This document shows positions 49,969 through 58,791 of a stretch of DNA of 64,000 nucleotides, piece after piece. The position numbers and the translations under genes were made by a program. The DNA comes from Vampirovibrio sp. Its GTDB lineage: Bacteria; Cyanobacteriota; Vampirovibrionia; Vampirovibrionales; JAJTHC01. The DNA lies in assembly GCA_024998755.1 (NCBI GenBank), contig JACEUU010000003.1, positions 434,001 to 498,000 on the forward strand, read 5' to 3'. The first letter of the stretch is position 1; each line of letters starts with the position of its first letter. Below the pieces are notes generated by a model. That model had not been told where the DNA came from. It saw only the letters and a list, made by a program, of their open reading frames with translations, and did not search any database.

Positions 49969-50946
49969 ATGCTAATTGCCACGACAACCAAATTATATCG
50001 GTGGATATTACCCGCCAAGGCAATGCCGTTAGTGATAACATGGCTTTTACTACTACCCATCACCTTGCTGGGCGGGAAACTATTGCTTGAACCCCTCATA
50101 GGGCAAGCAGACCAACTGCTTCATGGGGAAGGGGTTACGCTACCGCTACTTTACTATCTAAAAGCAGGGGCTTTTGCAACCCTCGCCATTTTAGGGTTAG
50201 GACAACTTTGGCTTCGGTTGCAACTGGTTTATACCAGTGCCTGGGCTAGCTATTTTGACCGCCCACACCCGTTGCACGTTGATTTTCATCCGGAAATGCG
50301 GTATTCCTTTTTGGCGTTATTACGCTGGCTTACCTATCGCTTTGTTCGCATTGTACTACCTAGCCTCATTACAATTGCCAGTGTGGTATTACTACTGTGG
50401 GTTGAAATCACCCTATTTAGCTGGTGGATGGATACACCCCTATTTCGGCTTCCCTTATTCTTTATTTTAGCCTTATTGTTAACCCAACTGGCGGTGCTAT
50501 TTGCCATTATTATTACAGGTAACGGGCTTTGGGAATGGGGAGCTTCCTGCTACGGTAGTTGTATTGCCATTACCGAACCATTTAAACCTCCTGCCGTGGT
50601 TTTTAACCGCTCGTTACGCATTATTAAACAATCGCCACTGGTTTGGGGCTACCATATAGGGTTATGGGCTTTTTCAATGCTTAGTATTGCTAGTATTTTT
50701 GGACTTTTTTGGTTTTTTAATTTGCACGATGTGGTTACTTCCATTGTGCCGTGGGGTAGTATTTTAGCAATAGAAAGCGGTCTGTTTTTGGCTTGGGCTG
50801 GACTGGGATTCTTTCGGTTTTTTGCTTATGTACAAGCCTTAAAACACTATTATAGCAATTTACCTTTACCCGTTAAGGAAGCGTTTTCTCCGCCAGCCCC
50901 TTTATCGTCTATTATAGGTACTGTAACAGAAGGGTTTGGGGCTTAA
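49969..50946 (+). CDS. Polytopic membrane protein, unknown family
   Basis: The 325-residue product has about six hydrophobic helices (residues ~19-37, 62-83, 128-150, 158-182, 222-245, 255-280) separated by short loops. A helix-rich N-terminal half is followed by a segment with conserved-looking FNRSLRIIKQSPLVWGYHIG. No family is recognised. It lies directly upstream of rsmD, with its stop overlapping the region of the rsmD start, so they may be cotranscribed. Confidence 0.75.
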   Translation: MLIATTTKLYRWILPAKAMPLVITWLLLLPITLLGGKLLLEPLIGQADQLLHGEGVTLPLLYYLKAGAFATLAILGLGQLWLRLQLVYTSAWASYFDRPHPLHVDFHPEMRYSFLALLRWLTYRFVRIVLPSLITIASVVLLLWVEITLFSWWMDTPLFRLPLFFILALLLTQLAVLFAIIITGNGLWEWGASCYGSCIAITEPFKPPAVVFNRSLRIIKQSPLVWGYHIGLWAFSMLSIASIFGLFWFFNLHDVVTSIVPWGSILAIESGLFLAWAGLGFFRFFAYVQALKHYYSNLPLPVKEAFSPPAPLSSIIGTVTEGFGA

Positions 50947-50950
50947 TGCC

Positions 50951-51559
50951 ATGATGATGATGAGCCTTAAAATTATTGCTGGCAAATTCAAAGGCAGACC
51001 TATTCAAACCGTGACTTCTAATGCCGTACGTCCCACCAGTGGTAGGGTTCGGCAAAGTTTATTAGATTCATTAGGGGCTGAAATTATTCAAGCTACCGTG
51101 TTAGATGGCTTTGCGGGCAGTGGTATTATCGGTATGGAATGCTTGAGCAGAGGGGCTTCCAGTGTTTTAGCCGTAGAAAAAGAAGTCGCCCATGTTCGGA
51201 AAATTCAAACCAACGCCAACGCATTAGGTCTTTCGGCGGATGCCTATCGTTTAGTGAATCGAAAGCTAGAGCAAGTGCTGAGTGGTAAAAACCCTTTAGT
51301 ACAACCCTTTACCTTGGTTTATTTAGACCCACCTTATTCTTTTGCGGGGTGGGAAGGCATTATGCAACGCTTGCTAACGCCAGAATGGGTAACGGTAGGC
51401 ACTGCCGTTTTATTGGAACATGGCACGAAAGAGCCGGCATTGGTGCAGTGGCAAGAAGCCTGCAAAAGCACTCATCCGTGGTTGGTGTTGGAACGAGAGC
51501 TGGCGTATGGCGATACGCTGATTGCGTGGTATCGGGTTGTTGCTGAAAGTGTTAGATAG
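50951..51559 (+). CDS. rsmD: 16S rRNA (guanine966-N2)-methyltransferase
   Basis: RsmD methylates G966 of 16S rRNA. The 202-residue product has IIAGKFKGRPIQTV, RPTSGRVRQSLLDSL, the SAM motif VLDGFAGSGIIGMECLSRGA and the catalytic DPPY in LVYLDPPYSF. It starts with four consecutive ATGs at 50951, four bases after the membrane-protein stop. Confidence 0.93.
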   Translation: MMMMSLKIIAGKFKGRPIQTVTSNAVRPTSGRVRQSLLDSLGAEIIQATVLDGFAGSGIIGMECLSRGASSVLAVEKEVAHVRKIQTNANALGLSADAYRLVNRKLEQVLSGKNPLVQPFTLVYLDPPYSFAGWEGIMQRLLTPEWVTVGTAVLLEHGTKEPALVQWQEACKSTHPWLVLERELAYGDTLIAWYRVVAESVR

Positions 51560-51561
51560 GC

Positions 51562-51919
51562 TAAACCACTTAGCATCTGACGTTTTTTGGTTTTCTAGTA
51601 TTGTTATAAAATACGGAAGGTTATCGCTTCGGGCTATGGTGTATGGGTAAGGGGGACTGGCGTCAGCCCCCCTTACAACCCCCACCGCTTAAGGGGCAGT
51701 TCGCCACCCCCTTAAGAAACCCCAGGGGAACAACTGGTTAATTGGCTTGTGTGTACGTTGGAAACAGGCTTGACCGAAAACCAGAGGGTTTTCTAAAAGG
51801 TCTGCTTCGCTACGCTCGCACCAGCCTGTCTCCAACTGCATATGGTTTGAAGCTGAAAACCTAAACACAAGATAACAATACTGAAAAATTCAATTTTTCG
51901 TCTGGTGGTAAGGTTTAAA
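51562..51919 (+). repeat. Inverted-repeat element, family C, copy 2
   Basis: About 358 bases with imperfect terminal inverted repeats (TAAACCACTTAGCATCTGACG at left; its approximate complement ends near 51919). Internal inverted pairs include AAGGGGG / CCCCCTT and GTTGGAAACAGGCT / AGCCTGTCTCCAAC around a CTGCTTCGCT block. This copy is uninterrupted and shows what the IS110-split copy at 48432-49883 looked like. Confidence 0.7.
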
Positions 51920-52012
51920 CAAGTTGATTCTGTTGTTTTTGTTATGTTTTAGATAGAATAAGTCTATCTTTTTGACAATGGATTGAGTGAAAGAAAGTGG
52001 TACCTATCCAAG

Positions 52013-53383
52013 ATGATGACCCAAATAACCAGCCACAACACTATACAAAATGGAACGGAATTACCACTAGCCACAGGAACGGTAGAGGCTTCTTTGAATA
52101 CCGTTGTATCACCACAACTAGCGTCTGCTATTGCCGTTAGCCCTTTATACTGGGGGTCTTTTGCAGAACAAGCTAACCATTTAGGGGCAAACAATCCCAT
52201 TGCTACTTACCTACACCAATTACTGCCAGCCCTTGAACAAGCACTAGGCAAGCCACCTGCCACTTATTTGGTAGAATCTAAAATATTCAAAAAACTCAAT
52301 TTAAAACAAAGGACCGCCTATTTGGAAACATTTGTAGAACAAGCTCAACGCTTTGATTGTATTCATCTACAACATGAGTTTTCCGTTTTTTCAGGGCAGT
52401 ACCTTCCGCATCAAGGTATTCAGTTATTTGCAGGGTTATTGGAAGCACTAGCCAGCCAACAAGCCAGTAGGCCGGTGTTTACCACCTTTCATCAATCTTC
52501 CGTACACTTACAAAGCCCTTTGAAAGTGCTAGACCAGTTGGCATGGAAAAACGTAGTCAAGCAATTTCAAGTAGGCACGGTGCATTGGGCTATTTGTCAT
52601 CATGCTCAAATTAGGCAACAGTTGATTACTTCAGGTTTCGCCCCTGAAAAAGTATGCTTAATACCCTATTTTGTTAGTAAACAAACGCTTCAGCAACACC
52701 CTATTCAGCCTCAGCTTAAGAATGAAATAAGGCAACGCCTTAAATTAAAATCTACCGACACCGTATTAGGCGTATTAGGGTTTATGACCCCCACAAAACG
52801 GTTTGAAGATGCGATTAAAGCCCTTTCTTTTTTACCTAGTAGCTATAAATTATTGATGATTGGTGGCACGCAAGGAGCAGGAACGACATCTGTAAATCAT
52901 TCAGCAGGAAAAGAAGCCAGTTATGAAGAACGCCTTGTTCGGTTAGTGTATGAAGCTGGCTTGCAAAACAGAGTCATTATTACAGGGCTATTCCTCAATG
53001 AACAGTTACCCACTTATTTAGATTGTGTCGATTTTTTAATTGCCCCTTATAGCCAAAATTTTTCAGGTAACTTCGGGTCTGCTAGTTTAGTATTAGCAGC
53101 TAAAACGCCCGTTATTGCTTCTAATTGCCCTGTTTTTTTGGAAGTGCAACATCAATCGCAATGTTTAGCGTTATTTCAAGCCGAAGACGTAGAAGATTTA
53201 GTCAATACAATTAAGCAACTGGCTACTTCTCCCCAACAACAAACCTTTTTGGTACAAGCGTTAAACCAGTATGCTGAAGACCATTGTGAACAGTCTATTG
53301 CCAAATTACTATTGCAAACCTATGCCAATGCCAAGGTTACGTTGTTGGCAACAAACACCCAACAGAAAAGCCAAGCCGTATGA
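52013..53383 (+). CDS. Glycosyltransferase, GT4-like (GT-B fold)
   Basis: The 456-residue product has a weakly conserved N-terminal domain and a clear C-terminal GT-B nucleotide-sugar domain: VLGVLGFMTPTKRFEDAIKA, RVIITGLFLNEQLPTYLDCV and a donor-site block NFSGNFGSASLVLAAKTPVI. Substrate unknown. The ATGATG at 52013 is preferred to the TTG at 51983. It overlaps the next gene by four bases, suggesting a two-gene operon in envelope polymer metabolism. Confidence 0.85.
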   Translation: MMTQITSHNTIQNGTELPLATGTVEASLNTVVSPQLASAIAVSPLYWGSFAEQANHLGANNPIATYLHQLLPALEQALGKPPATYLVESKIFKKLNLKQRTAYLETFVEQAQRFDCIHLQHEFSVFSGQYLPHQGIQLFAGLLEALASQQASRPVFTTFHQSSVHLQSPLKVLDQLAWKNVVKQFQVGTVHWAICHHAQIRQQLITSGFAPEKVCLIPYFVSKQTLQQHPIQPQLKNEIRQRLKLKSTDTVLGVLGFMTPTKRFEDAIKALSFLPSSYKLLMIGGTQGAGTTSVNHSAGKEASYEERLVRLVYEAGLQNRVIITGLFLNEQLPTYLDCVDFLIAPYSQNFSGNFGSASLVLAAKTPVIASNCPVFLEVQHQSQCLALFQAEDVEDLVNTIKQLATSPQQQTFLVQALNQYAEDHCEQSIAKLLLQTYANAKVTLLATNTQQKSQAV

Positions 53384-53760
53384 AACAGTGGCTAATACGC
53401 CAATTACTATTATTGCTTTTGTTAAGCAGTGGACTTTTGGCTTTGCCATGGTTATATCCCCAATTTTATGTGGCAGATTGGCAAACAGGGGTGCAGGTTA
53501 GCATATGTTTACTATTGGTAGAATTAATAGTTCAACCGCTGGTAGCGTTACTGCTAGTACCCATCAACTTTTTAACCCTTGGTCTACTGGGTTTTATTGT
53601 TCGGGTGGTTATTGTGGGTGTAGCCATTGCCTTAACGTTTTTGGCATTGCCAACAGTTGGCTTTAAAGCCCCACCCCCGCTACTATTACTGGTGCAAGTG
53701 GTTGCCACTTACGCCATTTGGGCTTCAGGGTGTTTAACCGTTATGCAACTAAAACGCTAA
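53380..53760 (+). CDS. Phage-holin-IV-like small membrane protein
   Basis: The 126-residue product has four membrane helices and the stretch LVELIVQPLVALLLVPINFL then TLGLLGFIVRVVIV, which resembles the NxLIRPxLxLLTLPINxLTLG pattern of the phage_holin_4_2 family of chromosomal membrane proteins. Despite the name, chromosomal members have no known lysis role. Its start overlaps the glycosyltransferase stop (ATGA). Confidence 0.7.
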   Translation: MKQWLIRQLLLLLLLSSGLLALPWLYPQFYVADWQTGVQVSICLLLVELIVQPLVALLLVPINFLTLGLLGFIVRVVIVGVAIALTFLALPTVGFKAPPPLLLLVQVVATYAIWASGCLTVMQLKR

Positions 53761-53762
53761 CG

Positions 53763-54503
53763 TTAAATAAAGTTGTTGAACAACTTAATAGTAGGGTCAA
53801 AGTTATTTTGCAATAAGTTTGAGCTATCAACGTGTCCGTTATCTGCCGTATCCTTAGCTAAGTAAACTTGCTTAGACAACGTTTCAAGTGAAGGCTGCAT
53901 CGCCAATTTGGTAGTTATGCCAGCCGCAGTACCAATTCCCAAGGCTAGCAACATTTGCGGGACACCTCTAGAAGGTCTTAACCATCTAGGTCCTGCCATC
54001 ATTAATAGGGCAGCTGTAACGCCTGAAACTGCACCAAAAGCATTGGCTTTATCTTCACCATTCTGTCTACCAACAAATTCTTGAGCAATTCTTTCGGGCT
54101 GAACGGAAGGCAATGTGCCATCGCCACTTAACGCCCCTTGGAAAACAGTGGGTGCTACCGCAGATTGATATCCATAGCCTGTTGCCAATCCTGTATTAGG
54201 GTTTAATCCACCCGTTCCTGTCGAATTTTGATACCCACCATAAGGATTTCCACCCATCATATTATTGCCAAAACCACCGCCAAAACCGCCACCGTAACCA
54301 CCAGCAAACCCCCCACCGTAAGAATTCATACTCATAATACTAGAACCGGGTAGCCCTGTTGGGTAAGGCGAAGGATAGGGGTTGTACGCATAAGAAGAAC
54401 CATAACCGAGGGTAGATCGACCTTGAAAGCCTGCTACTGGTTGTTGAGCAGGTGTTGTTCCTGTTGTAGTAGATGGTGTCGCACCAATCGCATTCATCAT
54501 CAC
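53763..54503 (-). CDS. Gly/Tyr/Pro-rich hypothetical protein
   Basis: The 246-residue product has a low-complexity first half (GGGFAGGYGGGFGGGFGNNM and Tyr/Pro-rich repeats) and a second half with two hydrophobic helices (VSGVTAALLMMAGPRWLRPS; VPQMLLALGIGTAAGITTKL). No family is recognised. It starts with three ATGs preceded by GGGGAG at 11 bases, and converges on the previous gene with a two-base gap. Confidence 0.75.
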   Translation of the reverse strand: MMMNAIGATPSTTTGTTPAQQPVAGFQGRSTLGYGSSYAYNPYPSPYPTGLPGSSIMSMNSYGGGFAGGYGGGFGGGFGNNMMGGNPYGGYQNSTGTGGLNPNTGLATGYGYQSAVAPTVFQGALSGDGTLPSVQPERIAQEFVGRQNGEDKANAFGAVSGVTAALLMMAGPRWLRPSRGVPQMLLALGIGTAAGITTKLAMQPSLETLSKQVYLAKDTADNGHVDSSNLLQNNFDPTIKLFNNFI

Positions 54504-54704
54504 AATGATTACTCCCCTAAAATATCCTTGTTATTTAATAAAATTATTTGATTGTGTGGTTTATTAAAACCCGACCTAAATAGCCCCTGAAATCTGTCGT
54601 CTCACTTTTTATAAAAAGAAGAAACTTTATGCCTATTACCACTAACATAAGCATAAAAACATTGTTTAGCTAGTTTTGTGCTAGTTAAGTTAATAGAAAA
54701 TGGA

Positions 54705-54750
54705 AAAAGCCCTGTATGACTCTTTTACACAAGAGCGTTACAGGGCTTTT
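54705..54750 (-). terminator. Terminator of the gene at 54780
   Basis: AAAAGCCCTGTA (54705-54716) pairs with TACAGGGCTTTT (54739-54750); on the minus strand the stem is followed by T-rich sequence. It lies 29 bases past the stop of the minus-strand gene. Confidence 0.75.
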
Positions 54751-54779
54751 AAAAAAAACAGATATTAAAAAAGCTTAAT

Positions 54780-55502
54780 TTAGTTCGATTTAGGGGCTGT
54801 TTTAGCCGCTAGCCAATTTTCTAACTTAATTTGTACTTGGTTATTGTAGTGTTGGGCATTTTTCTGGCGTTTTTCTGTTTCCTGCTGTTGTGCCAGCCAA
54901 AACTGCTCATAAGTGGAAAGAGCTTCTTTCGTTTCAGGCAAAACGTTTTCAGCCAACCAATTGGGTAAGCAATAAGGCTCAAAATAACTAGCCACAACCT
55001 CTGGATGTGTAGGTGTTAATACACTAGCGTAAAGGGTAGAGCTTTGTTGCCCCAGTAAATCTATCACCTGTAACCAGCTATTCCAATGGCGTTGATACAA
55101 TGGTGTATTGTTAGCTTGAAAGGCTTTCTGCATTTTCCTAAATAATTTTAAGGTTTCTTCTTCAAATTGTTGGGTACAAGCTAATTGCTTTAAACCAACG
55201 GCAGCTAGTTCTACTTGGCTTTGCAATTGGCTAATTAATTCGTTATCTTGAAATTTGGCTTTATGGTTAGTTGGTTGTTTGTTTGTACCTATTACCACCA
55301 ACATTTGCGTTTCTTGTTCCCAAGTTTGAAAGCTTGAAAGCGGTTGCATAGTGGAAAAAACAGGCTTGCTTAATTGTTTTACAACAGTGTGTAAGCGGTC
55401 ATTAGCACTGTTTTTAGCGGTAACTTCAGCAAGGGTAGAAGTAACCATAACCCCTTTTTCTTGAGCTGGCGAATTGGTATTAGAGGTAGTCATCATCATC
55501 AT
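54780..55502 (-). CDS. Hypothetical helical protein, 240 aa
   Basis: No family is recognised. The product is hydrophilic and Gln-rich with several predicted helices (LISQLQSQVELAAVGLKQLA; FEEETLKLFRKMQKAFQANN; a C-terminal Glu/Gln/Lys helix). It could be phasin-like in overall character (helical, soluble), but this is not supported by a specific motif. It starts with four ATGs with AAAGGAAG nine bases upstream. Confidence 0.65.
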   Translation of the reverse strand: MMMMTTSNTNSPAQEKGVMVTSTLAEVTAKNSANDRLHTVVKQLSKPVFSTMQPLSSFQTWEQETQMLVVIGTNKQPTNHKAKFQDNELISQLQSQVELAAVGLKQLACTQQFEEETLKLFRKMQKAFQANNTPLYQRHWNSWLQVIDLLGQQSSTLYASVLTPTHPEVVASYFEPYCLPNWLAENVLPETKEALSTYEQFWLAQQQETEKRQKNAQHYNNQVQIKLENWLAAKTAPKSN

Positions 55503-55605
55503 AAATACTGGCTTCCTTTCCGTGGGTAGATTGAACCATTGAGGGTTTAATATCTGTTTTTACGGCTTTGTTCAATCTTAAAATTCCTAGTGGCATAAAG
55601 GTCTT

Positions 55606-55751
55606 ATACCGATTCACAGATTGAATAGCGTGAGATGGAGACTAGGCACTAGGCAGTTAAAAACTGCAGGCGTACATAGACGTACGTTGAGGATTTTTGA
55701 CTGGCTAGTAACAACGTATACGCTGACGCTATTTAAACTGTGAATCGGTAT
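55606..55751 (+). repeat. MITE-like inverted-repeat element, family A, copy 1
   Basis: A 146-bp element with perfect 14-bp terminal inverted repeats ATACCGATTCACAG / CTGTGAATCGGTAT. The interior has GATGGAGACTAGGCACTAGG, GCGTACATAGACGTACGTTG and TAACAACGTATACGCTGACG. No coding frame of note. Confidence 0.9.
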
Positions 55752-55991
55752 TATGCTATGCGACTTATCCTCACTTTTCGGTTGGCAACCATTAAGACTG
55801 AAGTAACTGTTACAACCTGTTACAAAGTAAGCTTAAAAAGCATTAAAACTATATAGATTGTTTTTATATTAATAGCTATAAAAATATACTTTTAACAGCT
55901 AGGTTCAACTTTAAAAAAGAGTTGCAAACTATTACACAGCGATATTTATTTCTGGCTTTTCCACTATCCCCCCCCCTAATTTCAACCCTAT

Positions 55992-56471
55992 ATGATGGAG
56001 CGTTCCTCTATGAAACTATCTGCTTTCCGTTATTTGGCAATTGTGTTTTCTACTTTTCTAACTGTTATGGCTATTACGTTAGTGCATCTCACTGCAAATG
56101 CTTACCCTAGCGATTCAGGTGCACCCTATATGCAACAAGTATTAGATTCTTGGATTGGCGAACACTACAGCCGGCTTTCTATAAAATGGGGAACCCCCAC
56201 TACTTGGTTTTACACCAAAGACGGGCGTAAAATGCTGATTTTTACCGCCAATCCACTTCAAGTACAAAGAAACCACGTTAGCTGTATTCGTAAAATTTTG
56301 GTGAATTACGACGAAACCATTATAGATGGTTTTTGGGAAGGCAATTGCGACCCTGCCACCGCCTTCTTGGGCGATACCAGTTCTTGGCCTAATTGGAAAC
56401 GGTTTGGCTTTCAGCAACCCGCTAATAATACCAATCCGTATGCGCCAGCGTTAACCACAACGCACAATTAA
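55992..56471 (+). CDS. Secreted small protein of unknown function
   Basis: The product (153-159 residues) has a signal peptide or anchor (MKLSAFRYLAIVFSTFLTVM then ITLVHLTANA) and a compact mature domain starting MQQVLDSWIGEHYSRLSIKW, followed by GTPTTWFYTKDGRKMLIFTA, and a pair of cysteines (SCIRKI and GNCDP) that may form a disulphide. The pattern LDSWIGxxxSxLxxxWGxP recurs in small bacterial lipoproteins of unknown function. ATGATG at 55992 or the ATG at 56010 could be the start. Confidence 0.75.
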   Translation: MMERSSMKLSAFRYLAIVFSTFLTVMAITLVHLTANAYPSDSGAPYMQQVLDSWIGEHYSRLSIKWGTPTTWFYTKDGRKMLIFTANPLQVQRNHVSCIRKILVNYDETIIDGFWEGNCDPATAFLGDTSSWPNWKRFGFQQPANNTNPYAPALTTTHN

Positions 56472-56475
56472 ATTT

Positions 56476-56520
56476 AACAAACTAAGCGGGCAGGAGTAAT
56501 TCCTGCCCGCTTAGTTTGTT
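56476..56520. terminator. Bidirectional terminator (20-bp perfect stem)
   Basis: AACAAACTAAGCGGGCAGGA at 56476-56495 pairs perfectly with 56501-56520 around a five-base loop, between two convergent genes. Confidence 0.9.
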
Positions 56521-56546
56521 GAAAGATTAATAAAAGCGTCCCTACT

Positions 56547-56891
56547 TTACCCGCCCGCAAAGGCTCTCGATAAGCCAAAGGTGTTTTTAATCGCCTTATC
56601 AATATTCTGCCGAGCTTCCTGAATTTCTTGATCCAGTATTTTCGTTTGAGATTGAATACGGCTAATTTGGTTATCCAAAACCGTTTCAGCATGTTGCAAT
56701 TGCTTAATACGGGAATCTAAAATTCTCGCGGCCTCACTAGCAGGGTCTAACTTACCATACATGTTACCTAGTTCAACTTGAGAGTTACCAAGCTGAATTT
56801 TGTGCATGGAAATAAATTGAGATTCCAGCTCTAATCTTCGCTGTCTATCAATAGACCACATTAACCGCATTGTATTAACAAACAAACCCAT
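56547..56891 (-). CDS. Small coiled-coil hypothetical protein
   Basis: The 114-residue product is almost entirely helical: an N-terminal RLMWSIDRQRRLELESQFIS segment, then heptads (RIKQLQHAETVLDNQISRIQ, SQTKILDQEIQEARQNIDKA), ending LSRAFAGG. No family is recognised. It converges with the secreted protein gene; the pair lies between two same-orientation family A repeats. Confidence 0.7.
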   Translation of the reverse strand: MGLFVNTMRLMWSIDRQRRLELESQFISMHKIQLGNSQVELGNMYGKLDPASEAARILDSRIKQLQHAETVLDNQISRIQSQTKILDQEIQEARQNIDKAIKNTFGLSRAFAGG

Positions 56892-56920
56892 AAAGTATAC
56901 ACGCCTTCCAAAAAAGAAAT

Positions 56921-57069
56921 TGATACCGATTCAGAGATTGAATGCCGTTAGATGGAGACTAGGCATCAGTAAGTTAAAAACCGCAGACGTACATAGACGT
57001 AGGGTTGATGATTTTTAACTTGCTGGTAACAACGTATACGCTGATGCCATTTAAACTGTGAATTGGTAT
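56921..57069 (+). repeat. MITE-like inverted-repeat element, family A, copy 2
   Basis: A 149-bp element in the same orientation as the copy at 55606, with ends ATACCGATTCAGAG and CTGTGAATTGGTAT (two mismatches). Interior blocks GATGGAGACTAGGCATCAGT, GACGTACATAGACGTA and GGTAACAACGTATACGCTGA are shared. Confidence 0.88.
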
Positions 57070-57153
57070 GAGTGGTCATCTGTAAAGATGACACAGACCC
57101 TTAATAGCATAAAACCACACAGGGGATTATTTTGTGCGGGCAGCTAAATAAAA

Positions 57154-58437
57154 TTAACGATGCCGTGGGTTTTTAGGGTGTTTCATCCAAGGCAAAACGT
57201 CAGCACTTGCAGGCGTTTTATTTACCATCGTAATGCAATCAGTCACAGGGCAAACATGGGAACATAAATTACACCCCACACACGCTTCATCCAAAATAAC
57301 AGGAACAATTGTGCCAGCAGGGGCTGGAGCAATGGCTTGATAAGCCGCATCATCACAAACCGTATAACATAGGTTGCACCCAATACAAGTTTCTGCATTA
57401 ATTTCAGCTTTGACTTGATAATTTAAATCTAACGCTTCCCAAGCCACTAGCTTTGAAACGGAAATGCCCGAAAGTTCAGAAACTGAAGCCAGTCGCTTTT
57501 CGGCTAAATACGCTTGCAAACCTGAAAGCATTGGCTTAATAATGGAAAATCCTCGGTGCATAACCGCCGTAGCAACCTGTACACTAGAAGCACCTAAGGC
57601 TAAAAATTCGGCGGCATCTTGCCAAGTGCCTACCCCGCCCACGCCTGAAATAGGCAGATGGAAATGGGGGTGCATTGCCAATTGGCTAACCATATGCAAA
57701 GCGATTGGTTTTACCGCCAGCCCGCTATACCCACCGTGAGAACTATAGCCCCCCACAGTGGGTTGCGGGGCAAGGGTTTGTAAATCAACCCCCATCACGC
57801 TATTAAGGGTGTTAATGAGGGTTACAGCATCTGCTCCACCCGCTTGGGCAGCCATGCCAACAGGGATGATATCTGTTACGTTAGGCGTTAGTTTGGCGAA
57901 CACGGGCTTCCTGGTAACTGCCTTCACCCAGCTGGTTATTTCTTCCACCAAGGCAGTATTTTGCCCGACAGTTGAACCCATCCCTCGTTCGCACATACCA
58001 TGAGGGCAACCAAAATTGAGTTCAAAACCATCGACACCTGCTTGTTCGCAGGCTTTGACAGCTTCTTGCCATTCCTGCTTCGTTTCAAACATGAATGAAG
58101 CGATGACGGCATGATTTGGAAATTCGGTTTTAACTTGAGCGATTTCCGCACAGTTTTGAGCGACCGATTTTTCAGAAATCAGTTCGAGGTTGTTCAAGCC
58201 AATCAGCTTGTGTTTGCCCAAACCCCAAGCCCCATATCGTGAAGACACGTTGACAATCGGGTTATTGGTCAGTGTTTTCCAGACGGCACCGCCCCATCCT
58301 GCTTCAAAGGCTTTGAGCAGTTGGTACGCCGTATTGGTGGGTGGTGCTGAAGCCAACCAAAAAGGGTTAGGTGCTTGCACCCCCGCCACGTTGACGGCTA
58401 GGTTAATAGGGTTGAGAGATTGTTGTGGCATCATCAT
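57154..58437 (-). CDS. preA: NAD-dependent dihydropyrimidine dehydrogenase, PreA-like subunit
   Basis: PreA is the FMN-containing, pyrimidine-reducing subunit fused to a two-cluster ferredoxin domain. The 427-residue product has the TIM-barrel start NPFWLASAPPTNTAYQLLKA, NFGCPHGMCERGMGSTVGQN at the flavin site, PISGVGGVGTWQDAAEFLAL, and two C-terminal cluster motifs CIGCNLCYTVC and CVGCNLCSHVCP. The cysteine used as acid in mammalian DPD (GLACGQ) is Val here (STVGQ); I cannot tell if that is usual in bacterial members. The partner preT is not next to it. Three ATGs start the gene. Confidence 0.88.
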   Translation of the reverse strand: MMMPQQSLNPINLAVNVAGVQAPNPFWLASAPPTNTAYQLLKAFEAGWGGAVWKTLTNNPIVNVSSRYGAWGLGKHKLIGLNNLELISEKSVAQNCAEIAQVKTEFPNHAVIASFMFETKQEWQEAVKACEQAGVDGFELNFGCPHGMCERGMGSTVGQNTALVEEITSWVKAVTRKPVFAKLTPNVTDIIPVGMAAQAGGADAVTLINTLNSVMGVDLQTLAPQPTVGGYSSHGGYSGLAVKPIALHMVSQLAMHPHFHLPISGVGGVGTWQDAAEFLALGASSVQVATAVMHRGFSIIKPMLSGLQAYLAEKRLASVSELSGISVSKLVAWEALDLNYQVKAEINAETCIGCNLCYTVCDDAAYQAIAPAPAGTIVPVILDEACVGCNLCSHVCPVTDCITMVNKTPASADVLPWMKHPKNPRHR

Positions 58438-58539
58438 GGGAAATAGGTAGCTTATTTTGCGTGTATTATTGAGGTTGATTGTAACCCAAACAAGCCCTAA
58501 ATTAAAGTGAAGTGTTTGCCAATTAAAAGAATGAATAAC

Positions 58540-58785
58540 GTGTTCTCAAGTCGATTGTCGTTTGTGTCTTTTGCTGATGGGTGTTAAGGGGGTTCTTGTT
58601 CGAGAACCCCCTTAACAATCCCCCACGAATTCAGGGGCAAGCCCCTAAAGACCCCCAAAAAGCCACCCACCTATGCCACAAGGGCATTGACGGCGGGATG
58701 TTCTTTTTGCCCCTTCGGTGGACGGAACGCATCGGCAGCTGCAGGGCAAATGCGATGGTCGTTCCTACTGGCGGGTACGACATTT
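58540..58785 (+). repeat. GC-rich dispersed repeat, family B, copy 2
   Basis: It aligns with 33972-34250 (shared blocks GGGTGTTAAGGGGGTTCTTG, CCCCACGAATTCAGGGGCAA, CCCTTCGGTGGACGGAACGC, GATGGTCGTTCCTACTGGCG) but lacks that copy's 40-base insertion. Inverted pairs include GGGGGTTCT with AGAACCCCC. It ends seven bases before the stop of the next minus-strand gene. Confidence 0.8.
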
Positions 58786-58791
58786 AATCAG

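Noticed and set aside
58581-58787. A 68-codon frame near preA
   Set aside because: Entirely within a family B repeat copy.
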